From positions 1-10,286 of the forward strand of contig DATLZB010000076.1 of assembly GCA_035574175.1 (NCBI GenBank): DNA of 10,286 bases. Reading direction: 5' to 3'. How positions within the stretch are numbered: position 1 is the first letter of the stretch; the number at the start of each line of letters is the position of its first letter. The translations under genes and the position numbers were made by a program. The DNA is from DATLZB01 sp035574175. GTDB lineage: Bacteria; Pseudomonadota; Alphaproteobacteria; Rhizobiales; Hyphomicrobiaceae. This document shows positions 1 through 5,883 of this stretch, one piece after another. The notes under the pieces are model-generated. The model ran no database searches and was not told the DNA's origin. It saw only the letters and a program-made list of their open reading frames with translations.

Positions 1-160
1 TGGTCGTGTATGACGAGGAGACCCGCAAGCAGCGGATTGCCCGCCACAGAAGGATGTGGACGCCCACCGAGATCAGAGTGCATGACACTTGGCCCAAAAG
101 GGGCTCAGGCCGCCGCCGGCGGCCATGTACGCGACGAACGATGAGAGCCGGACGAGAACC
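1..160. other. Unassigned left edge upstream of pdhC
   Basis: No gene can be named here. One plus frame stops at 11-13, so an upstream gene (pdhB would be expected from usual gene order) could end there, but too little is visible to tell. Another plus frame stays open from position 3 to 305. Its first 25-30 codons look protein-like (Tyr-Asp-Glu-Glu-Thr-Arg-Lys near the start) with G/C-rich third positions, but it then turns into runs of arginine and would overlap the lipoyl domain of pdhC, so it is probably not a gene to its end. A third frame stops at 142-144 and resembles nothing known to me. The stretch may be an intergenic leader or the remains of a frameshifted gene. Confidence 0.3.
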
Positions 161-1531
161 ATGCCCATTGAGATCCTCATGCCTGCGCTGTCGCCGACCA
201 TGGAGCAGGGCAAGCTCGCCAAATGGCTCGTCAAGGAGGGTGACAAAGTCACCTCAGGCAAGGTCATCGCCGAGATCGAGACCGACAAGGCCACCATGGA
301 GGTAGAGGCGGTGGAGGAAGGCACCGTCGGCAGGATTTTGGTGCCCGAGGGCGCCGAGAACATCAAGGTCAACCAACCGATCGCTCTCCTGCTCGAGGAG
401 GGCGAGAGCGCGTCCGCACTCGAGGGCGCCCGCGCTGGCGTGGCAGCGCCGATGGCAGCCTCGGCCAGCCAAGCAAAGCCTGGGTCACAACCGCGGACGC
501 AACCCGCCCCTGGCCGCGCTGCAGCAGAGCCGACACAACCCCCCGTACCGGAGGCGGCACCGCGGCGTGCCGGCGGAAACGGTCATGTCGAGCGAATCTT
601 TGCCTCTCCGCTCGCCCGCCGTTTGGCCAAGGAACGCGGTATCGACTTGGGTGTGGTCACCGGGAGCGGCCCGCACGGCCGCATCATCAAACGCGATATC
701 GAACGGGCCGCTGCCGGAGCGGCGAGCGGCCCCACCGCGCTGCAGCGCCATCCGGGTCCCCCGACGCCAATGCCGGCGCCAGCGACGATTGAGCCGATGC
801 CGGACGACAAGGTGTTGGCACTCTACGAGAAAGGCACATATGAGTTGGTCCCGCACGACGCCATGCGCCGCATCATCGCCCAGCGGCTTACGCAGGCGAA
901 GACCACCATCCCGCACTTTTATTTGTCGATCGATTGCCGAATCGACGAGCTGCTTCGCGCCCGCGAACGCATGAATGCCGCCGCCCCCAAGTCCGGCCCG
1001 CGGGCCTATAAGCTGTCGGTCAACGACTTCATCATCAAGGCCATGGCTTTGGCTCTCCAGCAGGTGCCTGCGGCCAATGCCACCTGGACCGAGGGCGGTA
1101 TGCTGCGTCACCGCCACTCGGACGTCGGCGTCGCGGTCGCCGTCGAGGGCGGCCTCTTCACCCCGATCGTCCGCCACGCCGAGCTTAAGACGCTGGGCGA
1201 GATCTCGAATGAGATGAAGGATCTGGCTGATCGTGCCCGCAAGCGTCGACTTGCGCCGCACGAGTACCAAGGCGGCACCACCTCGATCTCCAACCTCGGC
1301 ATGTATGGCATCAAGAACTTCGATGCCGTGATCAATCCGCCCCACGCGACTATCCTGGCCGTGGGAACCGGCGAGAAGCGTGCCGTCGTCATCGACGATC
1401 ACGTGCAAGTGGCGACCATCATGAGCTGTACGCTATCTTGTGACCACCGGGTGGTCGACGGCGCGCTCGGCGCCGAGCTGCTCAATGCTTTCCGGAACTT
1501 TATCGAGGACCCAGTGAGGATGCTGGTATGA
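161..1531 (+). CDS. pdhC: Dihydrolipoamide acetyltransferase, E2 of pyruvate dehydrogenase
   Basis: E2 core enzyme of the cytoplasmic PDH complex; it moves the acetyl group from the E1-bound intermediate to CoA through a swinging lipoyl arm. The 456 residues show the full E2 layout. A single lipoyl domain covers about 1-80, with the Glu-Thr-Asp-Lys-Ala motif placing the lipoylated lysine at Lys43. An Ala/Pro-rich linker follows. The peripheral subunit (E3-binding) domain runs from about 145 to 183, starting Arg-Ile-Phe-Ala-Ser-Pro. A second linker precedes the catalytic domain from about 227. The active-site motif Asp-His-Arg-Val-Val-Asp-Gly gives catalytic His429 and Asp433. The start was chosen because Met-Pro-Ile-Glu is the usual E2 beginning; in-frame ATGs at 89 and 125 would add an atypical leader, and the ribosome site at 161 is weak. 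Its stop overlaps the next start by ATGA. The E2 assignment is firm. The PDH rather than 2-oxoglutarate type is inferred from the PSPTM-like lipoyl start and from lpdA nearby. Confidence 0.96.
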   Translation: MPIEILMPALSPTMEQGKLAKWLVKEGDKVTSGKVIAEIETDKATMEVEAVEEGTVGRILVPEGAENIKVNQPIALLLEEGESASALEGARAGVAAPMAASASQAKPGSQPRTQPAPGRAAAEPTQPPVPEAAPRRAGGNGHVERIFASPLARRLAKERGIDLGVVTGSGPHGRIIKRDIERAAAGAASGPTALQRHPGPPTPMPAPATIEPMPDDKVLALYEKGTYELVPHDAMRRIIAQRLTQAKTTIPHFYLSIDCRIDELLRARERMNAAAPKSGPRAYKLSVNDFIIKAMALALQQVPAANATWTEGGMLRHRHSDVGVAVAVEGGLFTPIVRHAELKTLGEISNEMKDLADRARKRRLAPHEYQGGTTSISNLGMYGIKNFDAVINPPHATILAVGTGEKRAVVIDDHVQVATIMSCTLSCDHRVVDGALGAELLNAFRNFIEDPVRMLV

Positions 1532-2292
1532 GCGACGCGACGGGGGGCGTCATGGCAGGCCCGGCCCCCGGGCCATTGATCACCATAGATCGATCAACGG
1601 TCTGGGCGGCGTTCGTAACACTGGTTTTCACCGTCGGCAGCGGCGTGGTGCTGAGCCAGCTGCCGGCCATGTCGCAGTCGCTCTCTTCAGTGGTCGACGC
1701 CCTCAAGAACATCGTCTACGTGTTGACCATTCCCGTTTTCGACATCTCGCGGCGACTTTTTCTGAGACGGCAGGTGCAGCGCACGCACATTGAGCCGGTG
1801 GAGGGCAGCCGCAACCTCTTCTTTGTGGTGTTCGTGAGCGCGCTTCTGCTGTTCGCCATCACCGAGATCATCAGCTACTTGGTCGGTTTCGGCGTCGGCT
1901 ATCTCTGCCGCGGCGTCAGTGCGGCCGCGACCCACATCCGGGTCGGCGATTGCTTCGCGTTCGGTCTCAACACGATGAGCAGCGTCGTCACCTTGCCGGT
2001 CATGCTGGCGATCGGCCTTGCCTGCGGCTGGATCTGGCGGCGACTCGTGCCCCGGCGGTTGCTGTGGGCGCTCGCCATCCTGGTGCCCCTGCTGCTTGCC
2101 TTGTTCACCATCGACTATCTCTACGCGATGGCGACCATGGACGCAGAAATTCTGCAACCAATCATGGACCAGATCCGCAGCGGCGGGGCCGGCCTTCAGA
2201 TCGGCAAGCAGGTGGTGTTTCTGACGGTCCCGCTGCTGCTGGGCTATGGCGTGGCCGCTTTTTGGGGTGTCGTTGCGCGCCGGCTTGGCTGA
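1528..2292 (+). CDS. Uncharacterised five-helix inner-membrane protein coupled to pdhC
   Basis: I do not recognise this 254-residue protein. Strongly hydrophobic segments at about 26-45, 97-123, 151-171, 178-199 and 228-250 predict five membrane helices. A less hydrophobic, possibly amphipathic stretch lies at 55-75, followed by a basic patch at 75-86 (Arg-Arg, Arg-Arg, Arg) that probably faces the cytoplasm. Arg-rich loops after helix 3 (171-177) and at the C-terminus (251-252) fit that orientation. Two cysteines (127, 142) sit in the loop between helices 2 and 3. No nucleotide-binding, transporter or catalytic motif is visible. The start overlaps the pdhC stop by ATGA, with a good ribosome site (GTGAGGA, 1514-1520) seven bases upstream, so translation is very likely coupled to pdhC. 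Base use matches its neighbours, giving no sign of recent transfer. A role linked to PDH, such as a membrane anchor or pyruvate/proton traffic, would be a guess from position only. Confidence 0.85.
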   Translation: MSDATGGVMAGPAPGPLITIDRSTVWAAFVTLVFTVGSGVVLSQLPAMSQSLSSVVDALKNIVYVLTIPVFDISRRLFLRRQVQRTHIEPVEGSRNLFFVVFVSALLLFAITEIISYLVGFGVGYLCRGVSAAATHIRVGDCFAFGLNTMSSVVTLPVMLAIGLACGWIWRRLVPRRLLWALAILVPLLLALFTIDYLYAMATMDAEILQPIMDQIRSGGAGLQIGKQVVFLTVPLLLGYGVAAFWGVVARRLG

Positions 2293-2446
2293 CTGCGACG
2301 GCCGCCGTGCGTCTGCATCTTAGCGGACGTTTCACTTGCAAGTCGGCGGGGCCGCCGGCTCCCGATTCTGTGTCTTCAAAGCAACCCACCCTGTTTTTCC
2401 GCAATCATTGGTGTTGTTGCGGCTTCCCGGATGGTGAAAGGTCTAA

Positions 2447-2483
2447 GGCCTAATCTTGCGGGCACCCGGGGGCGGGCCTAATC
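2447..2483 (+). repeat. Nine-base direct repeat upstream of first lipoprotein gene
   Basis: GGCCTAATC occurs at 2447-2455 and again at 2475-2483, 28 bases start to start, inside the 249-base gap between the membrane-protein gene and the lipoprotein gene. The rest of the gap (2293-2541) shows no open gene and no convincing terminator. There is a GC-rich inverted stretch around 2347-2362 but no adjoining T run. A promoter for the lipoprotein gene must lie here unless it is read from pdhC. The repeat could be a paired activator or repressor site, or chance. Confidence 0.3.
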
Positions 2484-2541
2484 AGCTCCCCGAGTAACGA
2501 AATCCGCGAGTCTCAACAACATGACCCTGGGAGTGCCTGAC

Positions 2542-2961
2542 ATGCTTGCCCAGCTCCGCGTGCCGACGATTGCTTTGGCCGGCGCGCTCGCCTTGGCCGG
2601 TTGCGCCAACATGGAAGGATTGGGGGGAGGCGGCCAGATGACGACGGCTTCGGTTCCGCCTCAGCCCAAGATCGATCCGTCTTGCGTTATTCTCGCGTCG
2701 CAAATCGATAGTCTTCGCGACGAAGGTGTCCCCGACAAGATCGCAAAGGCCGCGGCGAACAAATACAAGATGAAAACGGCGGACCTCGTCAAAGCGGACC
2801 AGCTCACCAAGGCAAACGCCGAGTTCCAAGCCAAATGCTCGACGCTGCCACCCCGGCCCCAGGCGGAATCGGCAGCCGCCGCACCGTCCGCGGCCGGCGG
2901 CCCACCGGTTCAAACCGTGGCCAAGGCCACAACGGCGAAGCCATCGACGAGTGCGCCCTAG
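2542..2961 (+). CDS. Small predicted lipoprotein with Cys-x50-Cys module (A)
   Basis: Predicted lipid-anchored envelope protein of unknown function, 139 residues. The N-terminus is a lipoprotein signal: a hydrophobic Ala/Leu core at 9-19 and a Leu-Ala-Gly-Cys lipobox with Cys21 as the anchored residue. A Gly-rich spacer follows, then a charged, probably helical module bounded by Cys48 and Cys99, which could form a disulfide in the periplasm. Residues 100-139 are a Pro/Ala/Thr-rich disordered tail. The start at 2542 is preferred over the in-frame ATG at 2521 because GGGAG (2529-2533) sits eight bases ahead of it and it gives a normal-length signal, whereas nothing suitable precedes 2521. The Cys-x50-Cys module aligns without gaps to that of the next gene, which suggests an old duplication. 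The segment resembles 'hypothetical lipoprotein' genes common in Rhizobiales; no partner or substrate is known to me. Confidence 0.75.
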   Translation: MLAQLRVPTIALAGALALAGCANMEGLGGGGQMTTASVPPQPKIDPSCVILASQIDSLRDEGVPDKIAKAAANKYKMKTADLVKADQLTKANAEFQAKCSTLPPRPQAESAAAAPSAAGGPPVQTVAKATTAKPSTSAP

Positions 2962-3050
2962 TCGCCCTCGCAACCCCAGCGCAAGCGCGTTGGCTGACAT
3001 CGTCTGCGTGTGACCCCCCATTGGCGCGCGAGCCCGATGGACCAAATCTT

Positions 3051-3068
3051 TTGACAAGACACGTTGTC
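3051..3068 (+). promoter_or_regulatory. Possible -35 element with overlapping inverted repeat
   Basis: TTGACA at 3051-3056 matches the sigma-70 -35 consensus and overlaps an inverted repeat, GACAA (3053-3057) and TTGTC (3064-3068), separated by six bases. It lies about 90-105 bases upstream of the second lipoprotein start. No good -10 hexamer follows at 16-18 bases, so the promoter call is weak. Many alphaproteobacterial promoters do have poor -10 boxes. Confidence 0.25.
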
Positions 3069-3157
3069 GGGAGGGCGGCAAAAGGGATTGCATTGAACGC
3101 GGAGACTGTGTTGAACAATCATTGAGGCGGAAGTGGCGGCTGGAGGCGATGGTGACT

Positions 3158-3442
3158 ATGAGGGACACCAGGACTGCTGGCATCTATCTCGCTGGGTTGA
3201 CAGCGCTGGGGGCAACAGTTTCGGGCTGCGCCAACAGCGGCGGGCCGCCGGCGATGGCTATGCCGGCTGGGCAGACCTGCCAATCGGTGCGCGCGGAACT
3301 GAGCCGGCTTGACGCCAGGGGCATTCAGTCGAAGTACGAGGCACTCAACAGAGGGCAGCGACTGTCGCCGGCTGCCCAGGCCGAGGTTGACCGCTACAAT
3401 CAGCTTCTCAATCAGTACCTCGGAGCCCAATGCCACGTTTGA
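3158..3442 (+). CDS. Small predicted lipoprotein with Cys-x50-Cys module (B)
   Basis: Second predicted lipoprotein of unknown function, 94 residues. It has a signal sequence with Arg2 and Arg5, a hydrophobic core at 9-21, and a Val-Ser-Gly-Cys lipobox ending at Cys24; after the cysteine it begins Cys-Ala-Asn, as in lipoprotein A. The mature part has a short Gly/Pro/Met spacer, then a helical charged module from Cys41 to Cys92, almost at the C-terminus, which ends Cys-His-Val. It lacks the disordered tail of A. Start choice is open. GGAGG (3142-3146) is eleven bases from the ATG at 3158 but only two from the ATG at 3149, so 3158 is preferred; a TTG at 3122 would give an overlong leader. A strong intrinsic terminator follows 56 bases after the stop, so this gene closes a transcript. 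Function unknown; an envelope stress or outer-membrane accessory role is only a guess. Confidence 0.72.
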   Translation: MRDTRTAGIYLAGLTALGATVSGCANSGGPPAMAMPAGQTCQSVRAELSRLDARGIQSKYEALNRGQRLSPAAQAEVDRYNQLLNQYLGAQCHV

Positions 3443-3498
3443 GGTGCGCCCTGCTCTGCCCCGGCGTGGGCAAGGCGATCGCCACTTGAACATTGATG

Positions 3499-3529
3499 GC
3501 GGCTCGGATCAAAGTTCCGAGCCGCTTTT
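3499..3529 (+). terminator. Intrinsic terminator between lipoprotein B and lpdA
   Basis: This is a perfect ten-base-pair GC-rich stem, GCGGCTCGGA (3499-3508) pairing with TCCGAGCCGC (3516-3525). The loop is seven bases and TTTT follows directly (3526-3529). It is the best terminator in the window. It ends the lipoprotein transcript, and because it lies 40 bases before the lpdA start it should separate lpdA from pdhC transcriptionally or act as an attenuator for lpdA. Confidence 0.85.
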
Positions 3530-3568
3530 CATTGCAGGGGATTCTCCAACCGCAGCGAGATGCAGCAC

Positions 3569-5014
3569 ATGGCCGAGACCTCATACGACGTTCTGGTGAT
3601 CGGTGCCGGCCCTGGCGGCTATGTCACCGCCATTCGCTCCGCTCAGCTCGGATTGAAGACGGCTGTTGTCGAGCGGGAGCATCTGGGCGGCATCTGCCTC
3701 AACTGGGGTTGCATCCCGACCAAGGCTCTTCTTCGCTCGGCCGAGATCTTTCACTACGTCACCCACGCCAAGAGCTACGGCCTGTCCGTGGACGGCAGGA
3801 TCGGCTTCGATCCCGCCGCCGTGGTGCAACGCTCGCGCAACGTCGCCGGCCAGCTCAACGCCGGGGTCGAGTTCCTGCTCAAGAAGAACAAGGTCGATGT
3901 CATCTGGGGCGAGGCCGAGATCATAAGGCCGGGAACGGTGACCGTGACCCCGTCCAGGAAGCCGCCGATGCAGCCGGCCCGGCCCGCGCCCAAAACAGCC
4001 CTTTCGCCCGGCACCTATAAGGCAAAGCACATCATCGTCGCGACGGGCGCACGCCCACGCGTGCTGCCCGGACTTGAGCCCGATGGGGAGCGCATCTGGA
4101 CCTACTTTGAGGCAATGGTGCCAAAGTCGATGCCGAAGTCGCTGATCATTGTCGGATCCGGCGCCATCGGTATCGAGTTCGCCTCCTTCTACCGTACACT
4201 CGGTGCAGAGGTGACCGTCGTCGAGCTTTTGCCCCAAATCCTGCCTGCCGAGGACGCCGAAATCGCCGTTTTGGCCCGCAAGGCTTTCGAGAGGCAGGGC
4301 ATCAGAATTCTAACCGGCGCTACCGTGACAAAGGTGGAGAAAACGCGCGACGGCGTGAAGGCGACGGTGGACTTGGGCGGGGCCAAGGGCGAGACGATAC
4401 ACGCCGAACGGGTGATCTCCGCCGTCGGCGTCGTCGGCAACGTCGAGGGCCTCGGGCTTGAAAAACTCGGCGTGAAGATTGAGCGGGGCAGCATATCGGT
4501 CGATGGTTTCGGCCGCACCAACGTCGCCGGCGTCTACGCCATCGGCGACGTCTCCGGGCCGCCGCTGCTCGCTCACAAGGCGGAGCACGAAGGCGTCGTC
4601 TGCATCGAGGCGATCAAGGGACTGACCGCCCATCCGCTCGACAAGCGAAAGATCCCAGGCTGCACCTACTGCAACCCGCAGATCGCCTCCGTCGGCCTCA
4701 CCGAGGCCAAGGCCAAGGAGGCCGGTCATCGCCTGAAGGTCGGGCGCTTCCCGTTCCGGGCCAATGGCAAGGCGATTGCTCTCGGGGAGGCGGAGGGGCT
4801 CGTGAAGACCATCTTCGACGCCGATACAGGACAGCTCTTGGGCGCTCACCTCGTCGGCGCCGAGGTCACCGAGCTCGTCCAGGGCTTCGTCATCGCCATG
4901 GGCCTTGAGACCACCGAAGAGGAGCTGATCCACGCCGTTTTCCCGCACCCAACCCTCTCGGAGATGATCCACGAGAGTGTTCTCGACGCTTATGGCCGCG
5001 TGATCCACATGTGA
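3569..5014 (+). CDS. lpdA: Dihydrolipoamide dehydrogenase, E3 component
   Basis: FAD flavoenzyme that re-oxidises the dihydrolipoyl group of E2 and passes electrons to NAD+. The 481 residues contain, in order: the FAD dinucleotide fold Gly12-Ala-Gly-Pro-Gly-Gly17; the redox-active disulfide in Gly-Gly-Ile-Cys-Leu-Asn-Trp-Gly-Cys (Cys43/Cys48); an Ala-Thr-Gly motif at 158-160; the NAD fold Gly-Ser-Gly-Ala-Ile-Gly at 196-201; the second FAD motif ending in Ala-Ile-Gly-Asp; and the interface His-Pro-Thr-Leu-Ser-Glu with catalytic pair His460/Glu465. A Pro/Arg/Lys-rich insertion at about 128-148 precedes the NAD domain; I recall comparable inserts in some rhizobial E3 proteins. The start at 3569 is favoured because GCGAG lies nine bases upstream and Met-Ala-Glu-...-Tyr-Asp is typical; an in-frame ATG at 3560 adds three residues. 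Proximity to pdhC suggests the PDH-specific E3. It may also serve other lipoyl complexes. Confidence 0.96.
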   Translation: MAETSYDVLVIGAGPGGYVTAIRSAQLGLKTAVVEREHLGGICLNWGCIPTKALLRSAEIFHYVTHAKSYGLSVDGRIGFDPAAVVQRSRNVAGQLNAGVEFLLKKNKVDVIWGEAEIIRPGTVTVTPSRKPPMQPARPAPKTALSPGTYKAKHIIVATGARPRVLPGLEPDGERIWTYFEAMVPKSMPKSLIIVGSGAIGIEFASFYRTLGAEVTVVELLPQILPAEDAEIAVLARKAFERQGIRILTGATVTKVEKTRDGVKATVDLGGAKGETIHAERVISAVGVVGNVEGLGLEKLGVKIERGSISVDGFGRTNVAGVYAIGDVSGPPLLAHKAEHEGVVCIEAIKGLTAHPLDKRKIPGCTYCNPQIASVGLTEAKAKEAGHRLKVGRFPFRANGKAIALGEAEGLVKTIFDADTGQLLGAHLVGAEVTELVQGFVIAMGLETTEEELIHAVFPHPTLSEMIHESVLDAYGRVIHM

Positions 5015-5108
5015 ATGTGCGAGGCAGCATCCGCGGGCGCCCTTCGTTGCGTTGCGAGAGGGTCGGCTCGACGCTGGCTGGCAACTCATCCAGAGTCGGT
5101 CTGGACCG

Positions 5109-5141
5109 CCGCGATTCCGGTGCAGCCGGAGATTGCGGTTT
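5109..5141 (+). terminator. Imperfect hairpin after lpdA, possible weak terminator
   Basis: CCGCGATTCCGG (5109-5120) pairs with 5126-5138 as a twelve-pair stem with two G-T wobbles and one bulged A (5130), closing a five-base loop, and is followed by only three T. It lies between the lpdA stop and the ribosome site of the next gene. It could be a leaky terminator of lpdA or a leader structure of the small membrane gene. The 5015-5167 gap otherwise shows no gene. Confidence 0.4.
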
Positions 5142-5167
5142 GCTGGCAGACGGCAAGGAGAACACCC

Positions 5168-5419
5168 ATGGACGCCACAGCGATCGTCATCATGCTGGTT
5201 GTCGGCGCGATCGCCGGCTGGCTGGCGAGCATCTTCGTTGGCGGGCCGGCCGGGCTGCTCGGCTACATCGTCGCCGGCGTGATTGGCGGCGTGGTCGGCG
5301 GCTGGCTCTTCAACACGCTGAAAATCAACCTCAATCTGGGCCACCCGGTGGCCGACCAGATCGTGACTTCCGCGGTCGGTGCCATCGTTGTCATTCTTTT
5401 GGCGCGCTTGATCACGTAA
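5168..5419 (+). CDS. GlsB/YeaQ/YmgE family small membrane protein (first copy)
   Basis: This 83-residue, almost wholly hydrophobic protein has three predicted membrane helices, about 4-23, 29-46 and 62-82, rich in Gly and Ala. The pattern of a Gly-Ala-Ile-Ala-Gly-Trp-Leu-Ala first helix, a Gly-Val-Ile-Gly-Gly-Val-Val-Gly-Gly second helix and a Gly-Ala-Ile-Val-Val-Ile third helix is that of the 'transglycosylase-associated' family (Pfam Transgly_assoc), which includes E. coli YeaQ and YmgE and Enterococcus GlsB. Family members are linked to envelope and general stress; no enzymatic role is established and the family name is historical. Length is normal for the family. A strong ribosome site, AAGGAG (5155-5160), lies seven bases before the ATG. 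The gene is followed after 39 bases by a paralogue, and both sit between lpdA and lipA. Confidence 0.88.
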   Translation: MDATAIVIMLVVGAIAGWLASIFVGGPAGLLGYIVAGVIGGVVGGWLFNTLKINLNLGHPVADQIVTSAVGAIVVILLARLIT

Positions 5420-5458
5420 GCTCGGGCGGTCAGGGGTGTTTTTTTGGGGGGCTTGGCC

Positions 5459-5791
5459 ATGCCTGAGCAGCTGAACGATGTCCTCAATCAGCTCTGGTCG
5501 TTTCTCACCTCGCTCGACCAGGACTACGTGGTGATGATCGTCAACGGCCTGATTGCCGGTTGGCTCGCCGGGCAGATCCTGGGCGGCGGCGGGCTCGTCC
5601 GCAACGTGATCGTGGGCATCATCGGGGCGTTCGTCGGCGGTGCACTGATCAAGCATCAGCTGCTCGTGCTGCCGCCGGAGCTGACCAACGTCACCAACCT
5701 AGTGCCCTACGGCACGCAAATTCTGATCTCGACCATCGGTGCCATGCTGGTGGTGCTGATAGCCCGCTTCCTCGGCGGCCGCACCGCCTGA
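5459..5791 (+). CDS. GlsB/YeaQ/YmgE family small membrane protein (second copy)
   Basis: A 110-residue membrane protein of the same family as its upstream neighbour. It has an additional polar N-terminal stretch of about 22 residues (with Gln, Asn and Asp) before the first helix at about 24-42. Two more helices follow at about 47-63 and 85-106, with the family signatures Gly-Leu-Ile-Ala-Gly-Trp-Leu-Ala and Ile-Gly-Ala-Phe-Val-Gly-Gly. A longer loop between helices 2 and 3 (Pro-Pro-Glu-Leu-Thr-Asn) distinguishes it from the first copy. The start at 5459 is placed by a G6 ribosome site (5446-5451) seven bases upstream; a TTG at 5444 is in frame but lies inside that site. The T7G6 tract just ahead is unusual. 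The two copies probably arose by duplication and then diverged, and may form hetero-oligomers; that is inference. The function of the family is poorly defined. Confidence 0.85.
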   Translation: MPEQLNDVLNQLWSFLTSLDQDYVVMIVNGLIAGWLAGQILGGGGLVRNVIVGIIGAFVGGALIKHQLLVLPPELTNVTNLVPYGTQILISTIGAMLVVLIARFLGGRTA

Positions 5792-5858
5792 CGCCGCCTG
5801 GGTCGGTATGCCGGCTTGAACTTGGTAGGCCGCTCCGCCACCTTTAGGCAGTCGTTTG

Positions 5859-5878
5859 GCCGGCTCCGCCGGCGGGAG
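5859..5878 (+). promoter_or_regulatory. Hairpin abutting the lipA ribosome site
   Basis: GCCGGC at 5859-5864 and again at 5868-5873 forms a perfect six-pair stem with a three-base loop, ending directly against the ribosome site GGGAG (5874-5878) of lipA. An alternative pairing, GCTCC (5863-5867) with GGAGC (5875-5879), would cover the ribosome site itself. The two folds exclude each other, which could tune lipA translation. There is no T run, so this is not an ordinary intrinsic terminator. Confidence 0.35.
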
Positions 5879-5883
5879 CACCG

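Noticed and set aside
485..1408. Long minus-strand open frame opposite pdhC (307 codons)
   Set aside because: Its translation is composed of complementary codons of a clear E2 gene and shows no domain; GC-rich DNA commonly gives such antisense frames.
4759..4769. Third copy of the marR/cinA palindrome
   Set aside because: It matches 10 of 11 bases but lies inside the lpdA coding sequence and breaks the outer pair; most likely chance.
4310..5656. 448-codon minus-strand open frame across lpdA and the two small membrane genes
   Set aside because: It crosses three well-supported plus-strand genes and is rich in Asp, Arg and His as expected from antisense reading; no motif.
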